Source of the DNA: Pseudovirgaria hyperparasitica
Taxonomy: Eukaryota > Ascomycota > Dothideomycetes > Acrospermales > Acrospermaceae
Assembly (NCBI RefSeq): GCF_010093815.1
Contig: NW_022985562.1
Coordinates: forward strand, 558,001 to 622,000
Length of the DNA: 64,000 nt
Direction of reading: 5' to 3'
Both the position numbers and the translations under genes were made by a program. Numbering within the stretch: position 1 is the stretch's first letter; the number at the start of each line of letters is the position of its first letter. Under the pieces are notes generated by a model. The model was not told the DNA's origin. It was given only the letters and a program-made list of their open reading frames with translations, and did no database searches. Of the stretch, positions 22,033 through 33,020 are shown piece after piece.

Positions 22033-23379
22033 CTAGACCGCTCCCTTTATCCCAACATCGCTAGTATCAGCCAACGCCGCTCTTCTGCTCTTCGACTCGG
22101 CACAGAAATATGGCATCTCACCCAATGAGCAAACCCTGTCCCCAGTACGCACTTCGTCATAATCGTACGTCGCGCAATGGAACGTCGATCGATTGTCCCA
22201 CAACGCAACATCATTGACGCCCCATGTATATCTTACCTGTAAGTCGTGGTTCTGCGTCACCAGCTGCAGACACATCAGCACATACTTACTAATAACCTAG
22301 AGAGACACAAGGTACAAGTTGAAAGAGCCAGCCAGACGCACCTCAAACAGATACTTCAACAACAAATCACTCTCATCCCTCGTCACTCCCTCCACCCTCG
22401 TCGTAAAGCCCCGATTGACATACACACTCCTCCACCCGGTGACCGGATTCGTCCGCACCACGGGATGCACGGCACTCAGCGCCCCCCCTCGATTCGCCGG
22501 ACTGCCCCTCTCTGAGTCCCACACCGCGATCCCCAGCCGCCGTGCCTCATCCCTCAACCAACCTCCATCATGCCTTGCCCTCAACGGCCCGCCATCAGCA
22601 CCCCCTTGCTCAAACATCAGCCGCATCGGTGCGGACAGCCGGTCATACACATCATAGCCAGATGCCCATAGCGTATCGCCGCCGGTGGGCGGCAGCGTAT
22701 GCATGCGCAGCATGGCGTAGTCGGACGGCACGGGCTCGAAGCTAATGTCGGAATGCCAGCCCGCGGAGGCAAGACGGGTTGTGTCGGAGAGCTGGTGCGT
22801 GAGGCCGCCGCCGCGTTTCTGCTTCTCGGAGGAGATGGTGCCGATATCGTGGGATGTGGAGTTTGGGGCTGGGGGCTCGGTGAGAGGATGAGTGTGGAGG
22901 GAGGAGGATTCTGGCTACGGCGGGACTGTTAGATTGGGGGCTGTGGAGATATGAGTGGGTGAAGGGGAGGATGTACGCAGCCAGCGAGGATGCTGAGATG
23001 AGTGACGAATGCTTTCATCTGTGTGGGTGTGATATATTGGTTTCGGAAGAAGACGACGCCACGTTCGGATACTGTCTCGGATCAGCTTCTGGTAGGGAAG
23101 GGAGTTTTCTCAGGCCACGTGATGCGCACCGGTGACGGCAATGTCTTGGATGATTTCATCTCGATTGGAGGCATTCAAGACATCAAGCAGACTGAGTTCA
23201 TGAAACTCGCGTCCGATTGCAGGGGTCAAGTCTGTGAATCGTGCCTTCAGAGCGCCGGTAAGGCGAAGAGGTGTCTTGAGACGGTTGTGGGTCGCTACAT
23301 CGTTATGCGCCCATTTGGTAGGGCCGTCGATTCGTTTTCGACTATCTGTGTATGTTTGCGCTTCTAGTGGAATAGGCAT
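22033..23379 (-). CDS. TauD/TfdA-family 2-oxoglutarate-dependent dioxygenase
   Basis: Four exons on the minus strand (23379-23130, 23071-22977, 22914-22342, 22263-22033) give 382 aa, the normal length for fungal alpha-ketoglutarate-dependent sulfonate/taurine dioxygenases. Motifs in order: TPAIGREF and NASNRDEIIQD near the N-terminus, SERGVVFFRNQ created by intron 1 splicing, the iron site HxD (GWHSDISFEP, His169 and Asp171), SDYAMLRMH and TGGDTLWASGYDVYDRL, and the distal His335 (WDNRSTFHCATYDY). An Arg for 2-oxoglutarate lies in VRTGDRVCSLGE. The enzyme is cytosolic, couples 2-oxoglutarate decarboxylation to substrate hydroxylation, and classically releases sulfite from taurine or alkylsulfonates. 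The true substrate is unknown. Family members also act on sulfate esters and non-sulfur compounds. Confidence 0.9.
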
Positions 23380-24937
23380 GATGAGATGTGTCTGTGAGCG
23401 TCTCTGAGGCTCTCGCTACACAGAGAGCTCATATGGCCTCACGGCGGGTAGTTTCGATACTATATGTAGTATTATACATCGCTAGAAATGCATGTGATAT
23501 GGCTGGCGAGTGAGATGTCGCTATAAGGTCGATATATGACGAATATCCCCTTGGCGCATTCTTACAACTGCGGAGAGCCCTTGTCGATGACAGGGTTGAG
23601 CACTGGCAGCTCTTTCCCGACCAGTATACACTATGCATGCCTCGACGCTGGCGCAATGCGGCAGCTTCAAGTATCCATGGATGCGAGGAATACTATCATA
23701 GATGAAGCCATGATATCCCAATTGTACATCACAATCGGAGCTCGCAACACACGCTTGATCGGAAAACAACCTCCGAGTCATGACGTAACTCCAGAGGAGA
23801 ATTCGCGAAAAGAACGACACTCCTACTATGTGAAGAGCTTCTGTCACAGTAGCAGCCGTCTACACACATGAGGCTTTCTTGCCAGCCAGAACAGCTTCTA
23901 GTATGGATTATCTGAGAAGGGCACGTCAATGCCATATCGTCTTGAGCGATAGTAACCGCAAGACGCAGGACTTCTTCACACTTCTTATCCTACCGCCTCA
24001 TAACCTGTCCCATCTCTTATTATCGGCGTGATGATCAATCCGAGTACATGACTTCCAAAGACTTGGAAACAGGCAAGCATACTGCCATGGCACTGCGACG
24101 CATTCGCATCCACCAACGGTACGCAACGAGAAGACTTGGCAACTCGCCTCGTTATAGAGCCGCGCTATGCACTATTGTCATCCATATAACCCGTCAAAAT
24201 TCCGTGATGGCTATTCATCTAGTAGCGAGGAGTTGGACCTCGGCAGAAGGACGAGGAGGTTGCGAGATGGTGAAAGCTCTGGTCGGTGGTGTTGAGATCA
24301 TTGACGTGGATCGTGAGAGGACGAAACTGACCTTGCAGACTTCGAAACTACGCATGACTTGAGTGTTTGCTGAACGCTGTGACGAGGCCGGACGTGAAAT
24401 AACTGACTGCAGAGTATGATGAGGTCCAACGCGGAGATGGAAGTGGTGGGCGAGAATTCATCCTTGACTAACACGAAACCCGGACGCGACTCAGTTGCTC
24501 AAAACACCACGGTCGAGCTGCTACAGTTTGTGAGATACAAGCTGAAATCAAGATATGGCCACTGATTGTGAGCCTCAGACCGAGAGCTCCGTGTCTGACT
24601 GACGTCAATCACAGTCTGAGACTGGTCTGGAGCCAGTCATACGAATCATTTTGCGTGCAATACAGGCCAGACCCCTTTATGAGTGACCGACAACACCTCA
24701 GGACAGACCCAAGTGAGACGAACAAGCCCTCTGAACGTCCACTTCGATAGCCTTACGATATCTGGGTGTGACAGGTAGTGAACGAGAGAGAACCAGGACT
24801 CGCACTCCTCCACCCCCCTAATTTACCCAGGACCAACCCAAGCGCCCACCTATAACAGTTCACCTTACCCCACTATCCACCACACAATCTGATTCATAAT
24901 CACAATAACAATCGCCACCCGGTCCTTCCTCCAATCC
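23380..24937. other. Intergenic, no gene supported
   Basis: Short frames on both strands (the longest about 110 codons at 23536-23871 and 104 at 24048-24362) show no motif and no consistent splicing. The stretch from about 24800 to 24930 is CA/CCA-rich and leads into the Pol III-like locus. Confidence 0.45.
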
Positions 24938-25097
24938 TATATAATTGTATTAAAGCAACTGAATTTCAGGGCAGATGGCACAGCGGTATAAGGAACGCGG
25001 TTGCCTCTGCACCTAAATGGACAAAAACCATCCGGTTTCTACAACGTCCGGGGATCAATTCCCCGCTGGTGTAGTTTTGATCTTTTTGCTTTTTTTT
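24938..25097 (+). ncRNA. RNA polymerase III-type locus: tRNA-like gene, tRNA relic or unassigned small RNA
   Basis: A TATATAAT element lies at 24938-24945. About 30 nt downstream is a box A match (TGGCACAGCGGTA, 24976-24988), then a box B-like GGATCAATTCC (25052-25062) inside a perfect CGGGG/CCCCG stem. T runs of 4, 5 and 8 (25075-25097) serve as terminators. This is the full architecture of a Pol III unit of about 105 nt. A canonical tRNA cannot be folded: the bases before box A (GGGCAGA) do not pair with the 3' CTGGTGT, and the D-arm is broken. Other hairpins do form: GCAGA with TCTGC, and AACC with GGTT. It is either a tRNA pseudogene or a different small RNA. Confidence 0.45.
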
Positions 25098-25681
25098 CTG
25101 CTACTTTGGTTTTCGACTTTTTGGCATTTTTACTGTTTTGTCGTTCACATGAACGTATGCCGGGTGATGATTTTAGAGTGAGTCGCCGTTAAGTAAAAGC
25201 CAAGTCCTCACACGAAACGAAAAGGATTGTAATGAAGACGTAACGCTACTGAGAAGACAAAGGACGGTTGACATTCTAGTTTACTCGACGATAATAGATG
25301 ATACTAAACACGCATTGAGAGCGTTAAAGAATGATTCGGAATAGAGGACACCACAATGCCGGAACGCTGTATCTGAACGTACTAAGGACGCAAAGATAGA
25401 AATGAAGACCCTGAGAAACATTGAGCTCTGAATGAAATGAGACGACACAGCTTTGAAAGGTGTGACGAGTGTGAGATGAAAATTGAAACATACAAATACC
25501 TGGCGAATGTGCCGTACTGTACTCCATTAAATGCACCAACAATGATGTGCCCCTAGAAGAAGAATGTACGCCATAGATGCCGCCGCAAATCACTTAGTAT
25601 GAAACCATGAACTTTTACTGCAGTCTTCTGCCCGATCAGCAGGACTTACCATAGGTTGCTCTCATTCTTCGTCGACTCGAC
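25098..25681. other. Intergenic, no gene supported
   Basis: Sequence between the Pol III-like terminator and the MFS gene stop. It includes the MFS 3' untranslated region. A 89-codon minus frame has no recognisable content. Confidence 0.45.
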
Positions 25682-27512
25682 TTAGCACGCTCTCTCGTCT
25701 TCTCGTTCTTCCTCATCTGCTTCCTCCTCCTCCTCATCACTGCTACCAAAACCCTTACACTCAGCCATAAAATAGGCCGGAACGAGACTTAATACTGCCA
25801 CCGCTGCCAGCACTGCATACGGCAACAATACGCACTCCATTTCCACACCTACCGTAAACAAATTACCCGCAAGCGCCGGCCCAGCCGCTCTACCTAGCCC
25901 ACTTGTAGTCATTGCCACACCATTCAGTGTGCCCAACACCTTGAGGCTGCACGCCGAGTTAGTCAGCAGGATGATACAGCATGGAAACATAAAGACGCTG
26001 ACGCTCTGCTTGAGGAGAACGGCGAGGAGTAAGGCGGCTTGGCGTGTGTGCTCGGTTGGGAGGAGGACGGTGTAGGGCGTGAGAAGGTAGATGAAGGGGT
26101 ATATTGTGATGCAGGTTTTGAAGGTGCGTAGGGTGCCGAAGTGGCTAGTGATAGGTGGGAAGATGAAGAACTGAACGAGCATAGAAAAGGCGCCAGCAAT
26201 GGAGAAGAAGACGCCGATGCGAGTGTGAGCTATGTAGACAGGTAAGCATTTGATATATGATAGAGGAGAGGAACGGACTTACAAAGTCCGAAACCGCGGT
26301 TGAAAAGGAACGGCAGGTGCTGAAATAGGGGCTGACTCGCATCAGATGAGTCTCGTGGATCAAAGGGGTGATACATGAAGACTGGAAGAAGCTGCTGGTA
26401 GGCGAAGTCGTGCATCGCTAGGAGAGTGTATGCCATGAGAGCAAAAGTCGATTGCAATCTAAACACCTCTTTCCACTTTGGATTCGCCTCTTTCTGCATG
26501 TTAGGTATGGAATTATCGCATAGGACAGTCTCTTCGTCATCTGTCGGGGATTTTGCGGATTGGAGAAGAGGTTCTTCTTCAGTTCCGCGAGATACTTCTG
26601 GAGGCTGTAGGTAGCATGAGTTGAACGATCTCGGATTGACAGCCTTGAGAAGCGCGTCTCCTAATGTTCTTCCAATATCACGCTTGTCTTTCGCAGTCTC
26701 GAGAGTTTCCTGTAGTTGTTAATGCCAGTGGTTGGAAAAAGATCATGACATCATACATGAAGGAACAAGAACCCAATGGTAATGCTTACAGCAAATAGAG
26801 CTGCAGCAAATATGTTCGGAAGCGCGTATGGGTACCTCTCTAGTAGATCACCATGATGTGACTGCTTGACCAGAACACCACCAAATGCCTGCCCCTTCTG
26901 TCAGCCGAAATCTAAGGATGGAGGCTTCTTCTCACCGGTCCAATGACCGAGCCCACGTTCCATACCAGAGGCATTATGCTAAATGCCCTCGGCTGAAGCT
27001 CCTACACGCGTTCGATCAGGATCCTGAAGATCACCTCAAGCTCGGGCCACATACCTTCCATGGACACAGTTCTGCTACCATAGTTCTGATGATACCGACG
27101 TTGCCAGACATAAAGCCTTGCAGGGCCCTTGCAATCATGGCCATAGTAAGATTCGTTGAAAATCCCCATAGCAGAACAGTCGCCGCCGTGTTCGCTAGTC
27201 CGAACAAGATGATGGGCTTGCGACCATAATGGTCCGATAGCCGGCCCCAAAATATAGCGGTAAAGGCTTGACATAGACAAAAGATAGTGCTGCTCCATCC
27301 AGCCCACTTCGCAATGTCATTCTTGGGTACGCCGAAGCTCTCGATCATTTCTGGGAGGTATGGGAAGACGGACGTCATGGCAATGGGCTCTGACAAGCGA
27401 CATAGTGCTGGACAGATGGTCAGTTCTGCTCTTGAACGCTCGGTAAATCAAGAGACTCACCCAGTATCGTCAGCTGCCCCGTTGGCAGTTTGTGAGGAGT
27501 TTTTGTTTTCAT
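25682..27512 (-). CDS. Major facilitator superfamily transporter (DHA-type, multidrug/Zif1-like)
   Basis: Six exons on the minus strand (27512-27461, 27407-27055, 27001-26936, 26888-26757, 26709-26283, 26229-25682) close in phase to 525 aa. Introns are only 47-53 nt. The start MKTKTPHKLPTGQLTIL leads into helix 1 (SEPIAMTSVFPYLPEMI). The MFS signature GRLSDHYGRKPII follows helix 2. A loop of about 110 residues rich in charged and Pro/Ser residues separates two six-helix halves, and the C-terminus is an acidic Glu/Asp stretch in the cytosol. This matches the fungal DHA2/tetracycline-resistance-like group, proton antiporters exporting drugs or small metabolites. Substrate unknown. It is divergent from the AA9 gene and 2.3 kb from the TauD gene, but no core biosynthetic enzyme lies between them. 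Confidence 0.9.
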
Positions 27513-28451
27513 ATCTGCATAAGATGCCCCACCCCCGGACTCGGACAGGTGTATAAGTGTTGATTATACCGATTCCGCGAGAGAGAGACCAAGCGCGGAG
27601 TTCAACCCAAGCCAAGCGAGGAGAGTTGGGGAAGATGTTTGGGCAAAAATTGCAGCTGTCCGGTGAGCACTGAGCAATTGGGGCAGGATAGCCGCGATAG
27701 CGCCACTGTTACCGCGCGTGATGGATCGGTAGAGTGGAGATCGGAGTGGATCAGGCGGGCTCGGGCACTATGAATTGCTTAGGCAGCCCCCGATCTCGGT
27801 GGGGGGTGGCTTGCGTCGTCATCCTGCGTAGACTCGATGTTACTTGCTTTCTCATGATGGCGATAGTTACGATGCGACGATGGTGTTGAGGGCGAAGGAG
27901 ATTCTGAGAGACCCTGATGAGCAAATAAGGTGCTCTGGTGCTGTCGATCATCCATGCTGGCTTGAACGGCCCTGGAGCCGATTTCAGTCCGCCGGGGCTC
28001 CGGCTGGCGGGGCCCAGTGGCTGGCTAAGACGAGGACTCCAGGTAGATGGTGAAAATCATATTCACATAGATATCTAGACAACACAGCCGTCTACATACT
28101 ATCTATAGCCTTGCTTCTTCAAGCTAACATACATGCGATTGAGCAGTCTGTCATGCGTTCATGTCCCCCACTGAGACTCTAGAGTATAAACACCAACCAC
28201 TCCTAATCATGCATTTCAGACGGACCAATGCATCATGCAGGGAATATATCAATGGTACACTATGACTTCGCTCAATCGATAAACTTATGAGTTAATTCCA
28301 GTCCGAACCGCGTGTGATTGTGACCGTAAAGACCGTATAAAGCACTCTACCAGCCAACACTTTCCATCATGTACCGAGACGGATATAAACCAGCCACGTC
28401 CCCAGTGTATTAAGCTATGCCAGCAGCAAGAACCATATCATCGGTGTGACC
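27513..28451. other. Divergent promoter region, MFS / AA9 LPMO
   Basis: About 940 nt between divergent starts. A GC-rich patch near 27985-28020 contains CCGGGGCTCCGG, a palindrome-like pair of CCGG half-sites of the kind bound by Zn2Cys6 factors (inference). No open frame is supported. Confidence 0.4.
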
Positions 28452-29205
28452 ATGAGGCCCAACTATCTCGTTGCCATCATTGCCCTTCTCCCAAACACTC
28501 TTGCCCACTGTACGTCCCCTCCAGGATCCCCAATCCCTTCTCACGACTCCTATACTAAATGTCCCAGACAGGTTCCAGACAATTCTCACATCCCCTGCCA
28601 CACCTGCCTATAGGTTCATCCGCCTCAATACCAATGAGCGTAACCCAGTGTCTTCGCTCTCAACCCCGGACATCCGCTGCAACACCGGCACCCTCGCTTC
28701 AGGCCCTTCTACTCGTATTCTCCCCATTCGCGCCGGCACCGCGCTGATCGTTGGGCTCGACCAAGAAATCTACCATGCCGGCCCTCTCAATGCCTATCTC
28801 TCCGCCGCACCTACTGGTACCAACTTGACCGCATACGACGGCAGCGGCGACTGGTTCAAGATTGCATCTTTAGGTCCTGACTGCGATGGCGTGAATGCGT
28901 GTGACTGGGCGCCGACGCGGATAGCAAATTGGACGGTCACAGTGCCATCGAAGACACCGCCGGGGTTCTATTTATTGCGCGTAGAGCAGATTGCGCTGCA
29001 TAATGCGGGACAGCAAGGGGGGGTAGAGTTCTATCTTAGCTGTGTGCAGGTTCAGGTCGAGGGAACTGGGGACGGGAAACCGGGCCCAATGGTGAAGTTT
29101 CCGGGGGCGTACAAGGCAGATGATAAGGCGATTCAGCTGGATATATACTATCCAATCTTGATGAATTACACGGCACCAGGACCGTCTATCTGGAAAGGAG
29201 TCTGA
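28452..29205 (+). CDS. AA9 lytic polysaccharide monooxygenase (former GH61)
   Basis: Exons 28452-28509 and 28568-29205 join over a 58-nt intron to give 231 aa. The intron lies just after the signal peptidase site. Splicing yields signal MRPNYLVAIIALLPNTLA, then mature HYRFQTIL, so His20 becomes the N-terminal copper-brace histidine. The second copper histidine is His90 (IYHAGPLNAYLS), the axial tyrosine is Tyr176, and the second-sphere histidine is His165 (QIALHNAG). Cys58 and Cys179 can form the core disulfide, with a further pair at Cys126/Cys132. There is no CBM1. The enzyme oxidatively cleaves cellulose or associated beta-glucans outside the cell, using a reductant and H2O2 or O2. Oddity: the usual Gln two residues before the tyrosine is Glu174 (GGVEFYLSC). 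Confidence 0.93.
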
Positions 29206-30062
29206 AGAAATGCGGAAACTGGAAGGTAGCGTTTAGCGATGAGAGTTCTGGTGTCATAAGGCGGTGGTAATGATCGTTATGTTTGAGGTACGGTGTCTGA
29301 GAACAGTTCCTGATACATATATTAGTTCTTTTGAGGGGTCTGTACAGTTTCGATTCTGCAGTGGATGAGACCTCTGGCGCAACACGTCCCACCACTGCAG
29401 TAACTATGAGCACTCTAGCTGTTCAGGCTATGATTGCCATCTCACACTTAGCAGTAATGGAGGAAGCTCGGCACAGATAAGCATTCATCTGTTGAAATTC
29501 AGTAAAAACCCGAACAGATTCAAAGTAGACTTACCAGCAGGTCTTGTACCTCCATTACTGGAACCCAAGACTGCAAAGTAATATGTGACGTTTGTGGTGC
29601 ACCTCAGACAATATGAGACGCTGCGTCAAATGCTCCCAATGATCGGCTATGTCGGTCCTAGGCTTGCAGGGCCGAGTGTCAGGACGTTACTATCAGCAGT
29701 GAGTTTTGTTGCAATTGAAGAAATGCAGTCAGGCCAGTAGCAGATGACTGAAGTATTGGGTCTTGTGTGTTGACAGTCGAAATAGCCGGCAGCTAGGAAA
29801 CAGGGCCTCTTTCTCTGCCTAAGGCAACAAGACTCAAGACAGGGCAGAAGAAAATGAGCGTTATCCAACGCTCGACTTGGAAACACTTTCCTGATTAGGC
29901 TTGGAAGAGCCAATCAGAGACCTACGGCTCTGCTCGTAGCGCTTACGTAATGTAGCATTGAAGCCTGGTTGAATCTATAATGTCTGCGGGTACACTTTTC
30001 TCCCATCGTCAACTCGTTGAGGAGCACCCGGCCCATGATGTCCTTATTCTCTCCTACCGGTC
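29206..30062. other. Intergenic, convergent 3' region
   Basis: Lies between the LPMO stop and the stop of the minus-strand folylpolyglutamate synthase. Only short frames are present and no motif is recognised. Confidence 0.45.
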
Positions 30063-31766
30063 TTAGTTCCCAGTCTCCAACACCTCCAAAGCCCCGCCAA
30101 CAAGGTGTAAAGATCCTGTGATCAGCGCCATGACCTCCTCTTCCCCTCCCGCAATCTCTCGTACTTTCTCGACAGCCTCTTCAATCGTCCTCAAAACACT
30201 GACGTCCACAACTGGATCAATCTCCCGCCACGTCTCTGCCAACGCCTTCTGCACACTCATACTGTCTACCTCCGCACCACTATTCACCACACTGGTCAGA
30301 TCTGCACTGAATCCTGTCTTGAATGTCGTATTCGTGCAGAAAATTGCGTGTGTAAACGGACTTGTGCCCAATTCAGCTTCAGTCTTCAACGCATCACAAA
30401 GCGTCGCATGCAAAGTGCGTGCGAGGGCCTCCGCATTGCGGTCCGACGTCTGCTGATTGAAGACCAATACACGCTTCTGTGTGCGCCGCCGTGCTACGTG
30501 ACCGCCAAACCACGTCCCTGCGAATGCAATGCTGTCGAGGGTGTGTCCGCCGTCGATGTGCCATGTGATCTTACCATCGTGTTTAATCTCGCAGCGGCCG
30601 CCAAGATGTACAGTTTCAAGGCCTCGGCGGAACTCAGCTGGAAGGGGGAAATTGGGTGTCGTGACCGGGTCGGGGAGTGATGTGAGGCCAAGTTTGCGTA
30701 ATTGCGCCGCAGCAACTGCAATGGCGAGACTAGCGTTGGTTTTCTGGAAGTCACCGTCGAGGCCGAGAGTGATGTTTTCGAGTTCTGGGTGGCGCTCAAC
30801 AACGGTGAGGGCAACTCCCTTCTCGGCAGCGCGTTTGTAAAGAACTTCGAGAGCACCAGCAGGCTGTGGTGCAGTGAATGCTGGTGCAGAAGGCTTCATT
30901 ATACCGGCTTTATGCCAGGCAATCTCTTCGATAGTCGGACCCAGGACCGGAGTGTGGTCAATGCCGAGAGATGTGATGGCAGTGACGGACGGGTTGACAA
31001 GAATGTTGGTGCTGTCATACTCGCCGCCGATACCACATTCAATGATGGCGGTATCGACGCCTTCTTCAAGGTATGCGTGAAACGCCATCAGTGTGAGGTA
31101 CCGAAAGTACATGGGCTTAGTGGGCCCTGACTCTGCTGTATTTCCATCTTTTGCTGCTGCGTCGAGCTGATCCCAAACTTCAAAGAAATACTTCGCAAAT
31201 GCCTCCTCATCTATTGGCTTGTTGTCCAGCTGTATTCGTTCGCGTACGAACCGCAGATGTGGGGAAGTGTATAGACCGATCTTTCGTAATATTGGGGCGG
31301 ATTGCTGTACGGATGGCAGGTATTGAGCGAGGATGGAGGACACGAACGAACTCGTAGAGCCTTTGCCTTTGGTTCCCGCGACATGGATAGGGTTCAAACG
31401 GTCGAAATCAGAAGGCTACAAGCCCGTTAGCAAGAAGATTGCGGGGCCATGCAAGTAAGGGATGTGGGGGGAGCCGCACACCTCATGTCCAGCTTTACGA
31501 CACCAGTCGATCATTTCTGGGATGGCGAGCGCATTCATATCCTTTGAAGACTTCCGGATCTTTGATATGGTCGCGAAGTTCGACTGGAGGGTGTTGAGCG
31601 CCTCGACCGCAGCCTAGTCACGGTCAATTGATCGAACCACTGCGAGGGACAGGATATTTGTTCATACCGAATAATCGCGACCCATGGCGTTCGAATAACT
31701 GCGCGTCGGTATCTTAAAGTTTGAAAGTTGCCTGAGCAATAGCGAACACCTGAGAGGATGTGGCAT
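30063..31766 (-). CDS. met7: Folylpolyglutamate synthase, with likely mitochondrial and cytosolic starts
   Basis: Three exons on the minus strand: first exon ending at 31668, then 31613-31482 and 31415-30063. From the ATG at 31685 (MGRDYSAAVEALNTLQSN) the protein is 500 aa. From the in-frame ATG at 31766 it is 527 aa and gains an Arg-rich presequence (MPHPLRCSLLLRQLSN). Yeast Met7 and Neurospora met-7-type enzymes occur in both cytosol and mitochondria, so two starts make sense. The Mur-ligase fold is shown by the P-loop HVAGTKGKGSTSSF, the YTSPHLRFVRERI folate loop, SLGIDHTPVLG, and the C-terminal domain beginning near WHIDGGHTLDS. The enzyme adds gamma-linked glutamates to tetrahydrofolates with ATP, retaining them for one-carbon and methionine metabolism. 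The symbol follows fungal usage and is inferred. Confidence 0.94.
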
Positions 31767-31986
31767 GCCCGTATGGCATGAGACCGAGCTCGGTCGAGAC
31801 TGTGAAAAGATTCCCTCGGTGACCGGAGTTCGAACAATTCGCGCCGCGGGCTTCGGCTCGTCCCGGACGCTGGTTGATGGTTGATCGGCACACCACCGGT
31901 ATACGGAACTGTTGGAGCAAACCATCGACTGATTATTGATACGACAGTGCACAGTAGAAAATTCGTAGTCGATTATCTATTCAGCT

Positions 31987-33020
31987 TCACAAATGATAAT
32001 GTATATGATCGTACAGAAAACATAGGCCTACAATACCAGCATAAATCGTTGCAATGCTACGATCAATGAAGTGGAGCAGAGCGAGACCTAAGACGGATGG
32101 AATGTACATCCACGATGGAATAGTAACAGGCTGAATACCAAGCCCACGAAGTTCCCTCCTCTCGACTCTTTGTACTCTCAACAGTTGGCCTAATCTCGTT
32201 GTGTATACTACATACACATCGTCGTCTGGTCTGGAGACAGGATGTTGTCGCAAGTAAGGAATGACTACCGTACGCTTTGTCAGTGTACAACGACACTTTC
32301 ATTTCCGAGGTGGAGCAGCGACATACTCTGATCGAGCTGTAGTATCGGATCACTCTCCGTCGTGAACCATCCCCTCTGGGATCCCCACAGAACCTTTTTG
32401 CCCGCCGCTTGACACTCCTCTAGTAGTGCCTGCATCAATGGGCAGTCTGGCGCAACTGACTCAAACGCATCAAACTCGACATCCTCTATCGATTTGACCT
32501 GCTCAAATACACCCTTGATCAGGTCCCTTGAGAATTGTGTGTAGAAAACCTTGCTCACGCGGAACCCTTCAAAGATATCCGAGCTCGCCGGATCGACCTC
32601 CACAAAGACCTTCAACAATCTTACATTCACCATGTCATTCAATCCTAGTTGCGCACTCACGACCCACGAACGTGGCGGTTTTGTAAAGCCTGGCCCAAGA
32701 CGCACATCGAGCGATGTTAACGCAGCACGATATTTGGGCGCCAGCCGCACTGTGAGAGGCTTCTTGGTATGAAAGAATCGGCCATTCACGGGGAACAGGC
32801 GAAAGGTGTTGCAGCCATAAAACACATGATACGCCTCCGCGTGCATGCGGCGACTCACAAGAAAGACGCCCAGCAACGGTGCAATCTCGCGGTAATTTGT
32901 AGGTGTGAGGTCGATAGGCGAAGGCACGGAAAGGACGAGCTCGTAGATGCGTATGCGCAGTTCGGATGGAAGAGAGAAGAAGGGAAACGGCTTCGCATTC
33001 GCTTTCATCTTCGACGGCAT
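31987..33020 (-). CDS. F-box/2EXR-like fungal protein with hydrophobic C-terminal tail
   Basis: Exon 1 (33020-32327) begins MPSKMKANAKPFPFFSLPSE and contains the LPSELRIRIYELVL motif typical of fungal F-box or 2EXR domains (about residues 12-32). It is followed by the usual mixed alpha/beta region with NTFRLFPVNGR and SLDVRLGPGF. Without splicing it stops at 246 aa. A 101-nt GT-AG intron (32326-32226) instead joins it in phase to a second open stretch (32225-31987), making 310 aa. That tail (VYVVYTTRLGQLLRVQRVER ... IPSWMYIPSVLGLALLHFID) looks like real protein and ends in one or two membrane-like segments. Such proteins are numerous in Pezizomycotina with no known function; some F-box members recruit substrates to SCF ubiquitin ligases. 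The second exon is the uncertain part. Confidence 0.7.

Noticed and set aside
24969-25073. Ordinary tRNA gene with intron
   Set aside because: The bases before box A cannot pair with the bases after the T-arm, and the D-stem is not formed; kept only as a Pol III-type locus.
22033-29205. Secondary-metabolite gene cluster (dioxygenase, MFS pump, secreted enzyme)
   Set aside because: No polyketide synthase, peptide synthetase, terpene cyclase or pathway regulator is present, and gaps of 2 kb separate unrelated genes.
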